NCBI GenBank assembly: GCA_006384855.1
Contig: VCJN01001031.1
Coordinates: 1 to 64,000 of the forward strand
From: Tetraselmis striata
Taxonomy: Eukaryota > Chlorophyta > Chlorodendrophyceae > Chlorodendrales > Chlorodendraceae
Direction: 5' to 3'
Length of the DNA: 64,000 nucleotides
Part shown: positions 32,301-44,193 of the stretch, piece after piece
Layout of the letters: each line of letters begins with the position of its first letter
Numbering within the stretch: the stretch's first letter is position 1
Notes under the pieces: model-generated
The model's input: the letters and a program-made list of their open reading frames with translations, nothing else
Databases searched by the model: none
What the model was told of the DNA's origin: nothing
Made by a program: the position numbers and the translations under genes

Positions 32301-35300
32301 ACAAACCCAGGCGCGCCGGATGCGGGGACACCCTCCCCGCCCGCCCCGCTAGGGGAGAAGCCCGCGGCGGCACTGCGGCACGAAGCCTACGTGCTGTTGA
32401 AGGTAGCTGCGCCCGCGTGCCTGTTGGACGAGTGGGGCGGCGCTCAGCGCGTGGCCTGCGCCCGATGACGTGCTGCATTACCGCTGTGTGCCCCCAGGTG
32501 CTGCGTAACAACCCTGCCGAATGCCCCATCAAGCTACGCCAGTTGATCGCCTTGGCGGAGCAGCCCACTGGGGCGGAGGCCGTTGCCAAGGAGGGTGGGC
32601 TGGATGTGGTGGTGATGGTCATGAGCTCAGACTGGGCCAACCGTATGGTCGCTACCATGTGCGCTGAGCTGCTGCGCTCGCTGCTGCCGGGCGGGGTGGC
32701 GATGGCGCGGCGGAAGCTGCTGAAGCGGCTGCCGCAGCTGGAGGCCGGAGCGCTTTCGGGAGTGGATGGCGTGCTGCTGGGCGACAGCGGCGCCTCCGCC
32801 GCCAGCTCCGCCTGCCCCCCGAGCAGCGCGGCTCCAGACTCTGTGGTGCGGCATTCCATCAACCTGAAGAAGAAGCACATAAAGAAACTGCGCAAGCGGT
32901 CATCTGCCATCGCATGGTGAGGCGCCTCCCTGCGCTGCGCATCCTACATGTCCGTTTGCGCGTATGTGTGTGTGTTTGGGGAGGGGCGGGTGATGCTGAG
33001 GCAGGTCCCTTAGCCATACAGTCATGCACGGGTCTAGAGAAAAGAACATGACACGATGGTTGGTCATACAATATGACCATGCCTAGCCATTTGGGACGGC
33101 ATCCGTATTTTTGCTTCCGACTAAATGGCTCTGGAAATGGCACCTCCCTGTGGCGCTCGTAGGGCCTGCCATGCCCTGGTGCGTGTGATGCAGCGCTTCC
33201 AGGCTGAGGAAGCCGTCCAGGACAAGGGCAGCTCCGCGCTGTGGGGCGTGCTCAGCCCGCCAAATGAGCCGCAGGTGTGGCGGCAGCGCGCGGCAGCCCG
33301 CCTGCCACAGGGGTGCACTGCGACGCATCTGCAGGAAAGGATGCACTTGCTGATGTGGCATGTGCTGATGTGTGTGGCCCCAGTCGGCGACTCACCGCGA
33401 GATCGAAAGTTACATTCAGCGCGTGACGGCCATGGAGGTGCTAGAGGCCGGAGGCGTCTTTGTGTTGATCAACAACCTGAAGCTCCACGCAAAATACGCA
33501 AATGTTGCGTACAGCGCTGTTGGCGCTCTGCTAGCCATTGCGCAGGTCTGTCCGCCAGCCTCTTCGCTGTGCACATGCAGTGATCCCTGCCGTTCTTCCT
33601 GTGCCCGACTCGCGATTGCGCAGAACACCAATGGTAGCGCTCTGTATTTTACCCATTGTCGGAGGAGCGCAACCACGCTTAGGGTTCTCATATACTAGAG
33701 ATATTATCTACTGGTTTTCACCCCCTGCCCCCCCCCCCCCCCCCCCCCCCCCCTTTACCCTCTGTAAAGAGAGAAAAGGTAACTTAGCCTGGAAATTGAT
33801 AGGTAAGACCACACTCGGCATAGATTCCAAAACGTAATCCCCATAATCTGTACGGGTACTCCCGCCTACCCGTAACTCCATAATTTCGGCCCTTTTGGAG
33901 AGATACTGGGCATCTCCGCAAGAGCGACTCGGCATAGATTCCAAAATTTACTCACCAAAATGCCGGGCCGCGGCCCGGGCCGCCGCAATGCCGCAACTGC
34001 CGGGCCGCGGCCCGGGCCGCCGCATTGCCGCTACAGCATCCATAGCGTAGCAAACCACCGTAGCACCCGTACTCGCTCGCTACTGATCGGTGGGATGGGC
34101 ACGCAGTCGAAGCTACCCACAGCCTCGGGGGGGTCTTTATGGGCTGCGGGCTGCACTGTTGCCGTGGCAGCGGCCACGTTGGTCGTGCACTCGTCGCGGA
34201 CAAGGTGCCGTGCTGTGGGTCAAGGCGATAGGTAGGTGCGACTCGTTCCATGCGGGCGCGGTGGCAGTCGCCACGGTCCCCATGGCGGCACCGCCCTACC
34301 ACTCACGCGCGGTTGCAGCCCGTCCAGGCCGTTGACTGCCCGTAAGGCAGTCTACAGGGCCCTAGGTCGAGCACGAGTGGCGGGATCTGGCACGGGCCGG
34401 CGCGGGTGGGTGCGGACCTGTGCGGATGGGCCCCGGCGGTACGGGGCAAGAAGCCCGGAAGGCGTGGGCACACCGCACGCGCCTTTTGGGGATTTCGTTT
34501 TGGAGAGCTGCGCCACCTCCATAATCGGGCCCGATTATGGAGGTGGCGCAGCTCTCCAAAACGAAATCCCCAAAATTTCGGCCATTTTGGATTATGGAGG
34601 TTATGCCGAGTCGGGGTCGGAGGGCTCAAATCTCCAAAACGTACCGCTTTGGTATCCTAATCAGGCAACCGCCTTTTGGATATCGCGTTTTGGAATCTAT
34701 GCCGAGTGTGGTCTAATAGGAAATGAGAAATACACCCCGAATGTAGCACCGAAGACGTGAAAAGATGATGGTGCAAAACAGTGACCCATTTTTTGGTGAG
34801 CCGGATCAAATGACACTTTATCAATCCGCCGTTGTTTGCGTGTGATCCACAGCTCGGGCCGCAGGCGCGCTACGCCATCGACAAGCAGAAAGGCCGGGAG
34901 GCCATCCAGTCCGCCATGATTGAGCACCCTGCCATAGGCTACGGCGGGCGGTTTGCCTCCCTGGCAGAGTGGCTGGACTCTGAAATCGTCGACCCAGGTG
35001 CGGCGTTGGTGCCTTCCCGTGTGCCGCATGAGCGCGTGCGCTCAGTCATGGTGTGCCGTGTTGGGCGGTCAAACCTAGTCGAAATTAATTGCTGTCACAT
35101 CATGAAACTTCCAATATATTCAGGAGGTCACAACCCTGACATGACTTCTCGAAACCCTAAGTTCTGCGTACATCTACAATCAGCCCCGTGTAAAACCCTA
35201 GCACATTGCGGCTTGTATCGGAAGGGGCGGCACTCGTACCCGCACTCCAGCGGTATAATGTGATTTTATGAGTTGGTCAACTGCATGGAAAGTGTCCCCG

Positions 35301-35922
35301 ATACAACTCCCAGTACACAACGTTTCACTCTCACCAGGTACCTGAACCCCTCCGGGAGGGGCTTGCCTGCAATAGTCGCAATAGCCACCAAAATGTTCGG
35401 TTGGTCCGTACCGCCTTAACTGAGTGAGTTCCGTTTCTTGAGTTCCCCTTCTTGAGTCGCCCGGTACATGTGGTTCCTTTTGAGGAGACACACGTGTTGC
35501 AGTGTGTTCACTGGGCATGTTGCTTGGAGGCAGGGCTGGGGGCTTGTTACACCGTGGCCGCTATTTCGGATGAGGTTATTCCGACTGCTGATTCTTTTGA
35601 ATTTTCTAAATTGTTTTAGGGTTTTGGAAACACTTTGAAACCCTAGCTTCGTGTGACCGCCCCTACCCCGTGCACAGGGTACATGACGCCACCCGAGGAG
35701 AGTGCCGATGAGCCAAAGCGGCGCCCGCTCATGACCCTCAGCATGAAACGGCCCAAATACCGGCGCGCGCCAGTTCTGCCGCCAGGCGCCTCTGTGCTGC
35801 CAGAGTCCCAGTCCGACCTCACCGACCTTAAGCACATCCGCATGCACGAGGACGGCTCCTCGCGGCGCTCAACCAAAGACGAGAAAATATGGAACCGGAT
35901 GGTGAATTTTGTGCGCCGCTGA
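29371..35922 (+). CDS. Large armadillo/HEAT-like repeat protein (12 exons, 5' end unresolved)
   Basis: Exons 29371-29451, 29523-30255, 30308-30767, 30880-30968, 31102-31318, 31383-31589, 32299-32402, 32498-32916, 33163-33274, 33384-33545, 34853-34997 and 35678-35922 splice with consistent phases to about 990 codons ending in TGA. All donors are GT (mostly GTGCG or GTGAG) and all acceptors AG. The first part is Ser/Ala-rich and acidic, probably disordered (SEPSSDDDSSVDLDA). From exon 8 helical repeats of armadillo type appear: LIALAEQPTGAEAVAKEGGL, LVRVMQRFQAEEAVQDKG and NVAYSAVGALLAIAQ. A basic patch (NLKKKHIKKLRKR) may be a nuclear signal. Such proteins act as binding scaffolds; no specific function is claimed. 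Intron 10 contains a TIR element and a poly-C run; the intron after exon 6 has a 29-base G run. Confidence 0.8.
32005..32033. repeat. Poly-G run, 29 bases, in an intron of the armadillo-like gene
   Basis: A pure G run followed by one A and more G. A C run with CA repeats (31608-31640) lies near the donor of the same intron. Confidence 0.95.
33728..33753. repeat. Poly-C run, 26 bases, in intron 10 of the armadillo-like gene
   Basis: Lies about 50 bases left of the TIR element in the same intron. Confidence 0.95.
33806..34714. mobile_element. Non-autonomous TIR element (909 bp) in an intron
   Basis: Perfect 29-base terminal inverted repeats (33806-33834 and 34686-34714) start AGACCACACTCGGCATAGAT. 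ATAGG occurs just outside both ends (33799-33803 and 34716-34720), a possible 5-base target duplication with one or two bases between it and the TIR. Inside are GGGCCGCGGCCC-type repeats (33962-34020), a 92-base perfect palindrome (34484-34575) and no coding frame of note. It is a deletion-type relative of the element at 13297-16203. It lies between exons 10 and 11 of the armadillo-like gene and would be spliced out. Confidence 0.85.
34484..34575. repeat. 92-base perfect palindrome
   Basis: Two 46-base arms meet at TCGGGCCCGA with no spacer; it could form a cruciform or hairpin. The related element at 16.0 kb has one arm partly deleted. Confidence 0.9.
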
Positions 35923-36058
35923 TAGCCTGGGAATAGATAGCCCGCATGCCGGTCGCAGCCTGTCAAGCACGCGCGTACAAGAGGCTTTCATGCTCCATCC
36001 AATAAGAAAGGCATCGCCCAGGTATACCGCCGAAACACGCGCCTTCAACCGTTGTATA

Positions 36059-36063
36059 TGTAA
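36059..36063 (+). terminator. Putative poly(A) signal TGTAA of the armadillo-like gene
   Basis: TGTAA lies 137 bases after the stop at 35922, the first such motif downstream. Confidence 0.5.
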
Positions 36064-36323
36064 TTCTTTCTCGGTGGCGATGCGCCATGATGGGCGTACA
36101 GTGCACATGACGTGTCGGAGGTACAGTTTTTTAATTCGACGGTTACGACTACGCGCGACCGCTATTCAGGATTACTTGCGCGTCATTTCGTTGTACCAGT
36201 ACTAGTAGCGCCTGTGTCTAACCCTATGTGATATGATGATATGTTTACTACGAGTAGTTGGGGTTTTATTGCCCTTGTCATCTACTTGGCAGGCGCGGTA
36301 CGGCACAAATACGTTGCTGATAT

Positions 36324-36537
36324 GTTCTAAACTTGTTTATGTGGTTTCTCTACCTGTACGAGATAGCCCTGGCGCGGCGCCCGTAGCGCGTGTGTGCGCA
36401 CGATTGCGGGGGCCGGTCAGAGCCACCACCTGCCTTCGCACGATTGCGGGGGCCGGTCAGAGCCACCACCTGCCTTCACGGCGGACCGACCGGTCACTCT
36501 CCTTTGCTGTGGCACGCTCCATCGAGCGCACCACAGC
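36324..36537 (+). repeat. A1 repeat of the RT-bearing element
   Basis: Matches A2 (44669-44846) apart from a 40-base internal tandem duplication and a four-base gap. The first bases resemble those of the gag/YR element. Confidence 0.88.
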
Positions 36538-36784
36538 AAAGTCGCGGCAATTTTGCCGCGCAGGTGCCGGTCTTCCGCCATCGTACCATGTACGGTGAGC
36601 GACGCCTTTCGGGGCCCCCCCTGGGAGAAACCCGTTAGGGTTTGTGTGATTAATGTACGCGCGCCGCTTGCGACGTGCTAACTACTACCCGCGAACGAGA
36701 TGCTGATTACTCGCCCAACGCGAGGAGAGGACGAAGCTGCAGCGCTTCCCCATTCAGTGGAACAAGGTCCAAGACCTTCGACCA

Positions 36785-38620
36785 GTGTCGACCAACAGTA
36801 ACCCCTGGCTTCCCTTTCCCGTGTGGGCATGGCTCGATCTGTACTGGCCCCTACTCGGCGTAGGTCTCGCGATGCGCTCTGATTGGGGCGTATGCATGCC
36901 GGCGTATGCCCGTCGTCTAGTACAGATTCGAGTACAAAGTGACAGTACACTGCCAGTGGCCAAGCCAGCGCCCAGTGGCACATGGCTACTCCCACGCCGC
37001 GGCACTCCTACTGTGCCGCGCACCGTGGACCCTGACGCCGACGCGGAGAGGGGCAGCAGAGCGACAGGGCGCTCTGCTCGCCCCCCTCGCGACATCCATC
37101 GCGCCAATTCCTGTACTCCCGACTCCCCCTTTATGAGACATCGCGTCCGTCGTAATCTCGGCAACTGGCAAGCCGCTGGCGCAAATCGCAGTGTTCTCAA
37201 CTGGATATCCCGAGGTGTACGCGTTCCTTTCTTGGACGGGCTTGCCCCACCTTCTTTTCATCAGGGGGTGTCAATGGGGGATGCTACTCCTGCTCAACTG
37301 GAGTTTATGGACGGTGAATTGGCTCGCTTCCTGGCCGTTGGGGCCTGGGAGCGAGGCTACTGCGCAAAATGGGTGTCCCGGCTGTTCCTGGTTCCTAAGC
37401 CTGGAACAAACAAATGGAGGCTCATCATTGACCTTCGCCCCCTTAACCGCTATTGCGAGACGCGCGATCTTTCGTTTGAGACGCTTTCGCATTTACGCAA
37501 TCTGGCGCGCCCTGGGGACTACATGTTGCAGATGGACCTGCAGGACGGGTTTTACGCGGTTGGAATCGCCCCTGAGGACAGGGATTTTTTCACTGTCGAT
37601 TACCGCGGCACTATGTACCGACTGGCTGGCCTTCCCATGGGCTGGTCTCTGTCCCCCTATTACTTCTGCCAATTCACCAACGTCCTCACTAGGGCATTGC
37701 GTCGTAACCCGGCTGAAGCAGATGGCACGCCTATTTTCCAGCGACGATTTGGCCTGCGCATGTTGCCCTACATGGACGATTTCCTGTTTCTAGCTCGGAC
37801 TCAGGCTGAGGCCATCTGGCAACGTGACTACATCGAACGCCACCTCTCGGGCTTTGGTCTGCTGCGCAACCCCAACAAGGGCGTGTGGGAGCCCACTCAA
37901 AAGCTCGTGCACCTGGGGTTAGAAATTGACACATCGGGGTCACCTACTCTTCGTGCGCCCGCTGAGAAACTCGCCAGCATTGCTCGCGCGGCCAAACGCC
38001 TAATCCAACGAGCAAAACGCGATCGTCGGTGGTTGCCAGCTCGCGAGTTGGCCGCTCTCGCGGGAAAATGCCAGTTTCTCTACTTGGCCATTGCCCCTGC
38101 CCGTTTCTACCTTCGTGAGCTGCATGATGTGCTCAAGACGCGCGACTCTTGGTCCGGCCGCGTCAAGCTTACCCGCCAGCTCGAACGCGATCTGCAATGG
38201 TGGGTGGGTGTGCCCACCCAACACAACGGCCGCCCCATTAACCGCCCCGTCGAAACCGGATACCTACACGTCGACAGTTCGGCTTACGGCTGGGGTGCCG
38301 TTTTGAATGAGCACCATGAAGCTCGGGGTTTTTGGTACGACGATGACCGCAATGCGCACATTACCCTGAAAGAGCTCAAAGCCGTCCGCTTGGCTATCGA
38401 GTCCTTCCTCCCCATGCTCCAAAACCGCCACATCCGCTTGCACGAGGATAACCAAGCAGTTGTCGGCGTCCTCACTAACCTCACCTCCCGCTCCCCACGC
38501 CTCATGGCTGAGCTACGCAAAACGTGGTACCTCATGGACACGCACGGCATCACCCTTTCCGTGCGCTACATCCGTTCTGCGGCGAATATCTGGGCTGACC
38601 GCCTTAGTCGCGGGTTGATT
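36785..38620 (+). CDS. DIRS/PAT-type reverse transcriptase and RNase H
   Basis: The open frame starts by 36785; in-frame ATG codons at 36872 and 37130 are possible starts. RT motifs in order: LVPKPGTNKWRLIIDLRPLN, LQMDLQDGFYAVGI, RLAGLPMGWSLSPYYFC and MLPYMDDFLFLA (YMDD, catalytic Asp pair), followed by VHLGLEID. RNase H shows YLHVDSSAYGWGAVLN, ITLKELKAVRLAIE and LHEDNQAVVGVL, ending ANIWADRLSRG. The LPMGWSLSP and MDDFL forms are typical of DIRS-order polymerases, not Ty3. The frame continues to 39148, but after about 38620 the real protein switches frame into the methyltransferase-like domain, so one base has been gained or lost. Confidence 0.92.
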
Positions 38621-38961
38621 GCGACGACTGGCAGTTCAACCCTCGTCGATTCGCCTCGCTCACTGCTAAATGGGGCGCCTGCACCATCGACCGCTTCGCG
38701 ACTTCTGAAAACGCCCTCCTGCCCCGCTACAACGCCCGCTGGCGTGACCCACGGTGCGAGGCCGTCGACGCCCTGCGCCTCTCCGACGCTGCATGGCGTT
38801 GCGAACGTAACTGGTGTAACCCTCCGCGGAACCTCATCGGCGATCTATTCTCCAAACTTGAGTCCAGCGGTGCCCCAGCCATCGTCATTGTTCCCTACTG
38901 GCCTGACAAAGCTTGGTACCAGCTCCTCTCGGAGATGTGCTCCGACATGCGCTCTTGGAAG

Positions 38962-39775
38962 GGAAAAAGGGCGATTATTGAGTCAAAATGGGCACATTTC
39001 TGGACTCAAAATTGCACCCCCCTTAACTCAATATTGTACCCCTTTTGGGGGGTGCAAATTTGAGTCCAGCCTAACACTGTACGAATGTACTGTGAAACTG
39101 GCTTCCTTTTCTTGCCAACACTGTACGAGGTACTGTTCAGTGAAATGAACCTTCACTATGTACTACACGCCTGTCCACCGCCCTTTGACGAGATGCGTCG
39201 CTACCCTTCCACGCCAACCGTTTTTTCTGGCCTCGAATGCTACGCCGCCACTGTGCTTCCCACTCATCTACCCCTCGCAAGCTCCCTCGCGCTTGTATTC
39301 TTTGAGGCATCTTAACGCTTCTCGGTGCACAAAAGCATGGCAGACCGTCCTCGCAGAGCGAAACGCACATCTGCCCGCTTGCACAGTTCTGTGCGTGGCG
39401 GGGACATCTGCGGCTGCACTTGGCTTTGACCCAACGAGCAAGGCTCTCGACACACTGCTAGTGACCCCCATGGCGCAAGATTCTCCGCAGATGCACTTGC
39501 GTTCCGACAGGAGGGCGTCTCAGGCGCCAATACCCACGACTCAGCCCATGAGGCCCATGCAGCCGGGCGGTGGGCAACATGGAAGCGGACCGCTATGGCC
39601 CGGGGCCGGAGATTCGCAGCCTTCGCCTCACGGCGAGCCTCAGCCTGACCCCCCAAGCCTCAAGGTGTGCCACCTTTGGTCCCTCTCCCAGGAGCGACTC
39701 CAACGGTACGCGGACTCGCATCTTCGCTTGCATCTCTCATCAGGGCGCCGTGGGCGGCGTTAAGCGCACCTCGCC
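38962..39775. other. Left part of the 5.5 kb insertion; no recognised gene
   Basis: After the terminal repeats (to about 39070) there are overlapping frames such as 39158-39763 without any known domain. The last part resembles the end of the 593-base unit. Confidence 0.35.
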
Positions 39776-41570
39776 GTCGCGCATCTCGACATGTGTGCGA
39801 GACAGCGGGAACCATGGCGGCGGCGAGAGACGCGGCACTGGAACCCGGAGGCCCACATTGGGGACGACGGGTACGCCCTCCCGGACGTCAAAGCAGCGGT
39901 GGCTGAAGACGTCAAAGCAGCGGTGACTGACGAGCAAGAGATGCGGAGGGTGGAGAGAATTTAAAGGTAGAGGGTGGGATTACCAGCATCTCCGCAGTGG
40001 GGGCATATGAGCGCTCGCATCTCTCGCGTACAAACCCGTGAACTATCGCTCCTAGCTCTTGTAACGCTGCCCTGTGCAAGGATCCCTTTGTCGTTGTCAC
40101 GTCGCCTTGGTTCACTCACCTGAATTTGCTCCTACCGCTGCTGGCGGCCTACAAGGCGGAAATCTGTTGCGTGCAGATTCCGAGCACCTACTTGACGCAA
40201 GGGCCCCGCCCGCAAATGAACTACCTCCACAGTCTGTTGAAAGCGGGTCGTGCACTTCTCATCGCGTCAAAGCACCCAAGAAACCCCGACACCAACAGAC
40301 GCGCCTTGTGGTTGGTCGTCGGACGAGATTCGGCGACTTTAAGGGCGCATCTCTCGGAGCACCTCGGCAAGCAACGTGGGTTCGTGTATGCGAGACGGCG
40401 AGAACCATGACGGCGGCGAAAGAGATGCGGCACTGGAACCCGGAGGCCCACATTGGGGACGACGGGTACGTCCTCCCGGACGTCAAAGCAACGGTGGCTG
40501 AAGCCACCGCTGGCACGACTGACGGGCAAGAGATGCGGAGGGTGGAGAGAATTTAAAGGTAGAGGGTGGGATTACCCGCCGCATCTCCGCAGTGGGGGCG
40601 TATGAGCGCTCGCATCTCTCGCGTGCAAACCCGTGTACTGTCGCTCCTTGCTCTTGTAACGCTGCCCTGTGCAAGGAGCCCTTTGTCGTTGTCATGTCGC
40701 CTTGGTTCACTCACCTGAATGCTCCTACCGCTGCTGGCGGCCTACAAGGCGGAAATCTGTTGCGTGCAGATTCCGAGCACCTACTTGACGCAAGGGCCCC
40801 GCCTGCAAATGAACTACCTCCACAGTCTGTTGAAAGCGGGTCGTGTACTTCTCATCGCGCCAAAGCACCCAAGAAACCCCGACACCAACAGACACGCCTT
40901 GTGGTTGGTCGTCGGACGAGATTCGGCGACTTTAAGGGCGCATCTCTCGGAGCACCTCGGCAAGCAACGTGGGTTCGTGTATGCGAGACGGCGAGAACCA
41001 TGACGGCGGCGAAAGAGACGCGGCACTGGAACCCGGAGGCCCACATTGGGGACGACAGGTACGTCCTCCCGGACGTCAAAGCAGCGGTGGCTGAAGCCAC
41101 CGCTGGCACGACTGGCGAGCAAGAGATGCGGAGGGTGGAGGGATCGAATTGACCGCCGTAAAGGGTGGGATTACCCGCATCTCCGCAGTGGGGGCAGGTG
41201 AACGCCCGCATCTCTCGTGTACAAACCCGTGTACTGTCGCCCCTAGCTCTTGTAACGCTGCCCTAGGCAAGGAGCCCTTTGTCGTTGCCATGTCGCCTTG
41301 GTTCACTCACCTGAATGCTCCTATAGCTGCTGGCGGCCTCCAAGGCGGTAATCTATCGCGTGCAGATTCCGCCGAGCACCTACACGACGCAAAGGCCCCT
41401 GCCGCGAATGGACTACCTCGACAGCATGTTGACAGCGGGTCGTGTACTTCTCATCGCGCCAAAGCACCCAAGAAACCCCGACAGCAACGGACGCGCCTTG
41501 TGGTTGGTCGTCGGAAGAGATTCGGCGACTTCTCTCGGAGCACCTCGGCAAGCAACGTGGGTTCGTGTCT
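39776..41570 (+). repeat. Tandem array, about 593-bp unit, three copies
   Basis: The marker ATGCGGAGGGTGGAG occurs at 39941, 40533 and 41126, giving units of 592 and 593 bases; a partial unit precedes and a truncated one ends the array. Units 1 and 2 each keep a plus-strand frame of 94 codons (40126-40410, 40719-41003) with few amino-acid differences; unit 3 keeps part (41360 on). The frame reads EICCVQIPSTYLTQG then LLKAGRALLIASKHPRNPD and RALWLVVGRD. Just upstream is VVVTSPWFTHLN, in the right place for a methyltransferase motif IV (SPWF). That reading is tentative. Confidence 0.8.
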
Positions 41571-41736
41571 GGTCCGTGACAATGGATTCATGCAGCTTGA
41601 AATTCGTTGCCATAGCTCCCTGGACAATACCTCATTAATCATAATCAACTATCACAACAAATCATTCTCAACCGCAGATAAGAGTTTAATCGACTCTTGT
41701 CCGTCGATTTCACAAACCGCACTTCCTTTGCTAGCG

Positions 41737-41866
41737 CGGCCGGGGTAGCGGGGCGCCAACGCGCCGCGGCCGGGGCACCGGGGCGCCAACGCGCCGCGGC
41801 CGGGGCAGCGGGGCGCCAACGCGCCGCGGCCGGGGCAGCGGGGCGCCAACGCGCCAACGCGCGGCG
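41737..41866. repeat. 30-bp GC-rich minisatellite, about 4 copies
   Basis: The unit is close to GCGGCCGGGGCAGCGGGGCG plus CCAACGCGCC. Its reverse complement matches the minisatellite at 51596-51914. Both strands stay open in frame through the array. Confidence 0.9.
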
Positions 41867-41889
41867 ACCGGCGCATGTTGGTGATTCAT

Positions 41890-42985
41890 GCAGCCCCGCA
41901 TACTTAATGGTTTGCAGCCATCTAGGCAATCAAAGCATGCTTAAAGGCAGCATCTGCGGTGCAGCGCTGCAGCACTCTGCGGCGTGCCGCCAGCAAATAT
42001 AACGTATTATCCCTACTGCCCTGCAATCTGTATGGTATCGACAAGCAGGTGCGTATTCATATCCCTTCTATGCCATGCAGCCCCGCATACTAATAAATGG
42101 TTTGCAGCCATCTAGGCAATTGAAGCATGCCTTAAGGCAGCATCTGCGGTGCAGCGCTGCAGCAATCTGCGGCGTGCCACCAGCAAATATCAGGCATTAG
42201 ACCTACTGCCTTGCAATCTGCATAGTATCGTCAAGTAGGTGCGTGTTCATATCCCTTCTATGCCATGCAGCCCCGCATACTAATAAATGGTTTGCAGCCA
42301 TCCAGTCAATTAAAACATGCCTTAAGGCAGCATCTGCGGTGCAGCGCTGCAGCAATCTGCGGCGTGCCGCGAGCAAATATCAGGCATTAGCCCTACTGCC
42401 TTGCAGTCCGTATAGTATCGTCAAGCCGGTGCGTGTTCACATCCCTTTCATGCCATGCAGCCCCGCATACGAAATGGTTTGCAGCCATGTAGGCAAATGG
42501 CTGCAGCAATCTGCGGCGTGCCGCCAGCAAATATGAGGTATTAGCCCTACTGCCTTGCAGTCCGTATAGTATCGTCAAGCCGGTGCGTGTTCACATCCCT
42601 TCTATGCCATGCAGCCCCGCATACTAATAAATGGTTTGCAGCCATCTAGACAATTAAAGCATGCCTTAAGGCAGCATCTGCGGTGCAGCGCTGCAGCAAT
42701 CTGCGGCGTGCCGCCAGCAAATATCATGCATTAGCCCTACTGCCTTGCAATCTGCATAGTATCGTCAAGCAGGTGCGTGTTCACATCCCTTCTATGCCAT
42801 GCAGCCCCGCATACGAAATGGTTTGCAGCCATCTAGGCAATAGAAGCATGCCTAAAGGCAGCATCTGCGGTGCAGCGCTGCAGCAATCTGCGGCGTGCCG
42901 CGAGCAAATATCAGGCATTAGTGTTACTGCCTTGCAATCTGTATAGTATTGTAAAGCATATGGGCAATTAAATCCCCTTTTTGTC
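41890..42985. repeat. Satellite array, about 190-bp unit, six copies
   Basis: The marker GCAGCCCCGCATAC starts at 41890, 42077, 42267, 42457, 42611 and 42801, so spacings are 187, 190, 190, 154 and 190. The fourth unit has a 36-base deletion. Units share CATCTGCGGTGCAGCGCTGC and TCTGCGGCGTGCC blocks. Short frames recur but none is convincing. Confidence 0.9.
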
Positions 42986-43319
42986 ATAAAAATCCTCATA
43001 CTGGAAGGTTGCCGAGCCGGCTCTTTACCCCCCACCGTCTTGGTCGATGACCGCTACTACCAGGTCGTAGCGGCGCCGCGTCAGGCGGGCGGGTCCTCTA
43101 AGCCCGCATCTCAACCACCGCCACCGGGGTCCGGCGGAGATGGCTCCCAAAACGGCGCTGCAGCAGGTCTCTTGATAGAGCTTCGAGCAGTTCCGTCCCT
43201 CCCCCGAGCAGGCTTGGTCCCTCGGAGACTGCCAAGCCGCCGAGTGAGCCTCAGCCTTCGAGTGCGACGAAGCGCCCGCACGGTGCGTTGAGCACGGGAG
43301 GCAAGATCAGCTTGTCGCC

Positions 43320-44110
43320 CATTAAGCTGCGCAAAAAGCATTCCAAGAAGCGCGGGCCGAGTCCTCCTTCAAGATGGCGATAGAGTTGGAGGACGACGAC
43401 CCCTTCCAGACGCCTAAGCCGAAACGCGAAACCACGTCAAGCCGACAGGCGCCTTCGGGTGCCGCTGGTGGGAGTCGCAGGGCCCACATCTTCCCGTGGC
43501 GGTGCCGCACTGCCGCATCTCCGCCTCCCCGACCCGCATTTCCGCCTATGGAGGCAAGAGCAGCAGCTTGTAGCCCAATAAGCTGCGCAAGAAGCATTCC
43601 AAGAAGCGTGGGCCGAGTCCTCCTTTAAGATGGCGATAGAGTTGGAGGACGACGACCCCTTCCAGACGCCTAAGCCGAAACGCGAAGCCACGTCAAGCCG
43701 TCAGGCGCCTTCGGGTGCCGCTGGTGGGAGTCGCAGGGCCACATCTTCCCGTGGCGGTGCCGCACTGCCGCATCTCCGCCTCCCCGACCCGCATCTCCGC
43801 CTATGGAGGCAAGAGCAGCAGCTTGTCGCCCATTAAGCTGCGCAAGAAGCATTCCAAGAAGCGTGGGCCGACTCCTCCTTTAAGATGGCGAAAGAGTTGG
43901 AGGACGACGACCCCTTCCAGACGCCTAAGCCGAAACGCGAAGCCCCGTCAAGCCGTCAGGCGCCTTCGGGTGCCGCTGGTGGGAGTCGCACGGCCACATC
44001 TTCACGTGGCGGTGCCGCATCTCCGCCTCCCCGACCCGCATCTCCGCCTAAGGAGCCCTCATCTCGGGACGCGAAGCCCGCACCGCCGCCTGCGCCGACA
44101 TATCGCCCCA
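43320..44110 (+). repeat. Coding-like tandem array, about 255-bp unit, three copies
   Basis: Copies of the frame starting MAIELEDDDPFQTPKPKR begin at 43374, 43630 and 43885 (spacing 256 and 255). Between them runs the segment LSPIKLRKKHSKKRGP in another frame. One unit in each phase keeps an open frame, so the array could be a duplicated exon of a basic, Pro/Ser-rich protein. Confidence 0.85.
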
Positions 44111-44193
44111 ACGCCGCGTCGCTGTCAGCAGGTTTCAGAGGTAGCATCTCGTTGCGACGAACACAATCTCTGAGGTCGGCGATAGACTCGTAG
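43885..44193 (+). CDS. Low-complexity protein, last copy of the 255-bp repeat
   Basis: A 102-codon frame starting MAKELEDDDPFQTPKPKR, then Ser/Ala/Gly/Pro-rich sequence and an ending LRRTQSLRSAIDS. It has an acidic patch next to a basic one but no domain. It is the only copy of the repeat that runs on into unique sequence, so it may be the true 3' end of a gene whose middle was triplicated. Expression is unknown. Confidence 0.35.
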   Translation: MAKELEDDDPFQTPKPKREAPSSRQAPSGAAGGSRTATSSRGGAASPPPRPASPPKEPSSRDAKPAPPPAPTYRPNAASLSAGFRGSISLRRTQSLRSAIDS

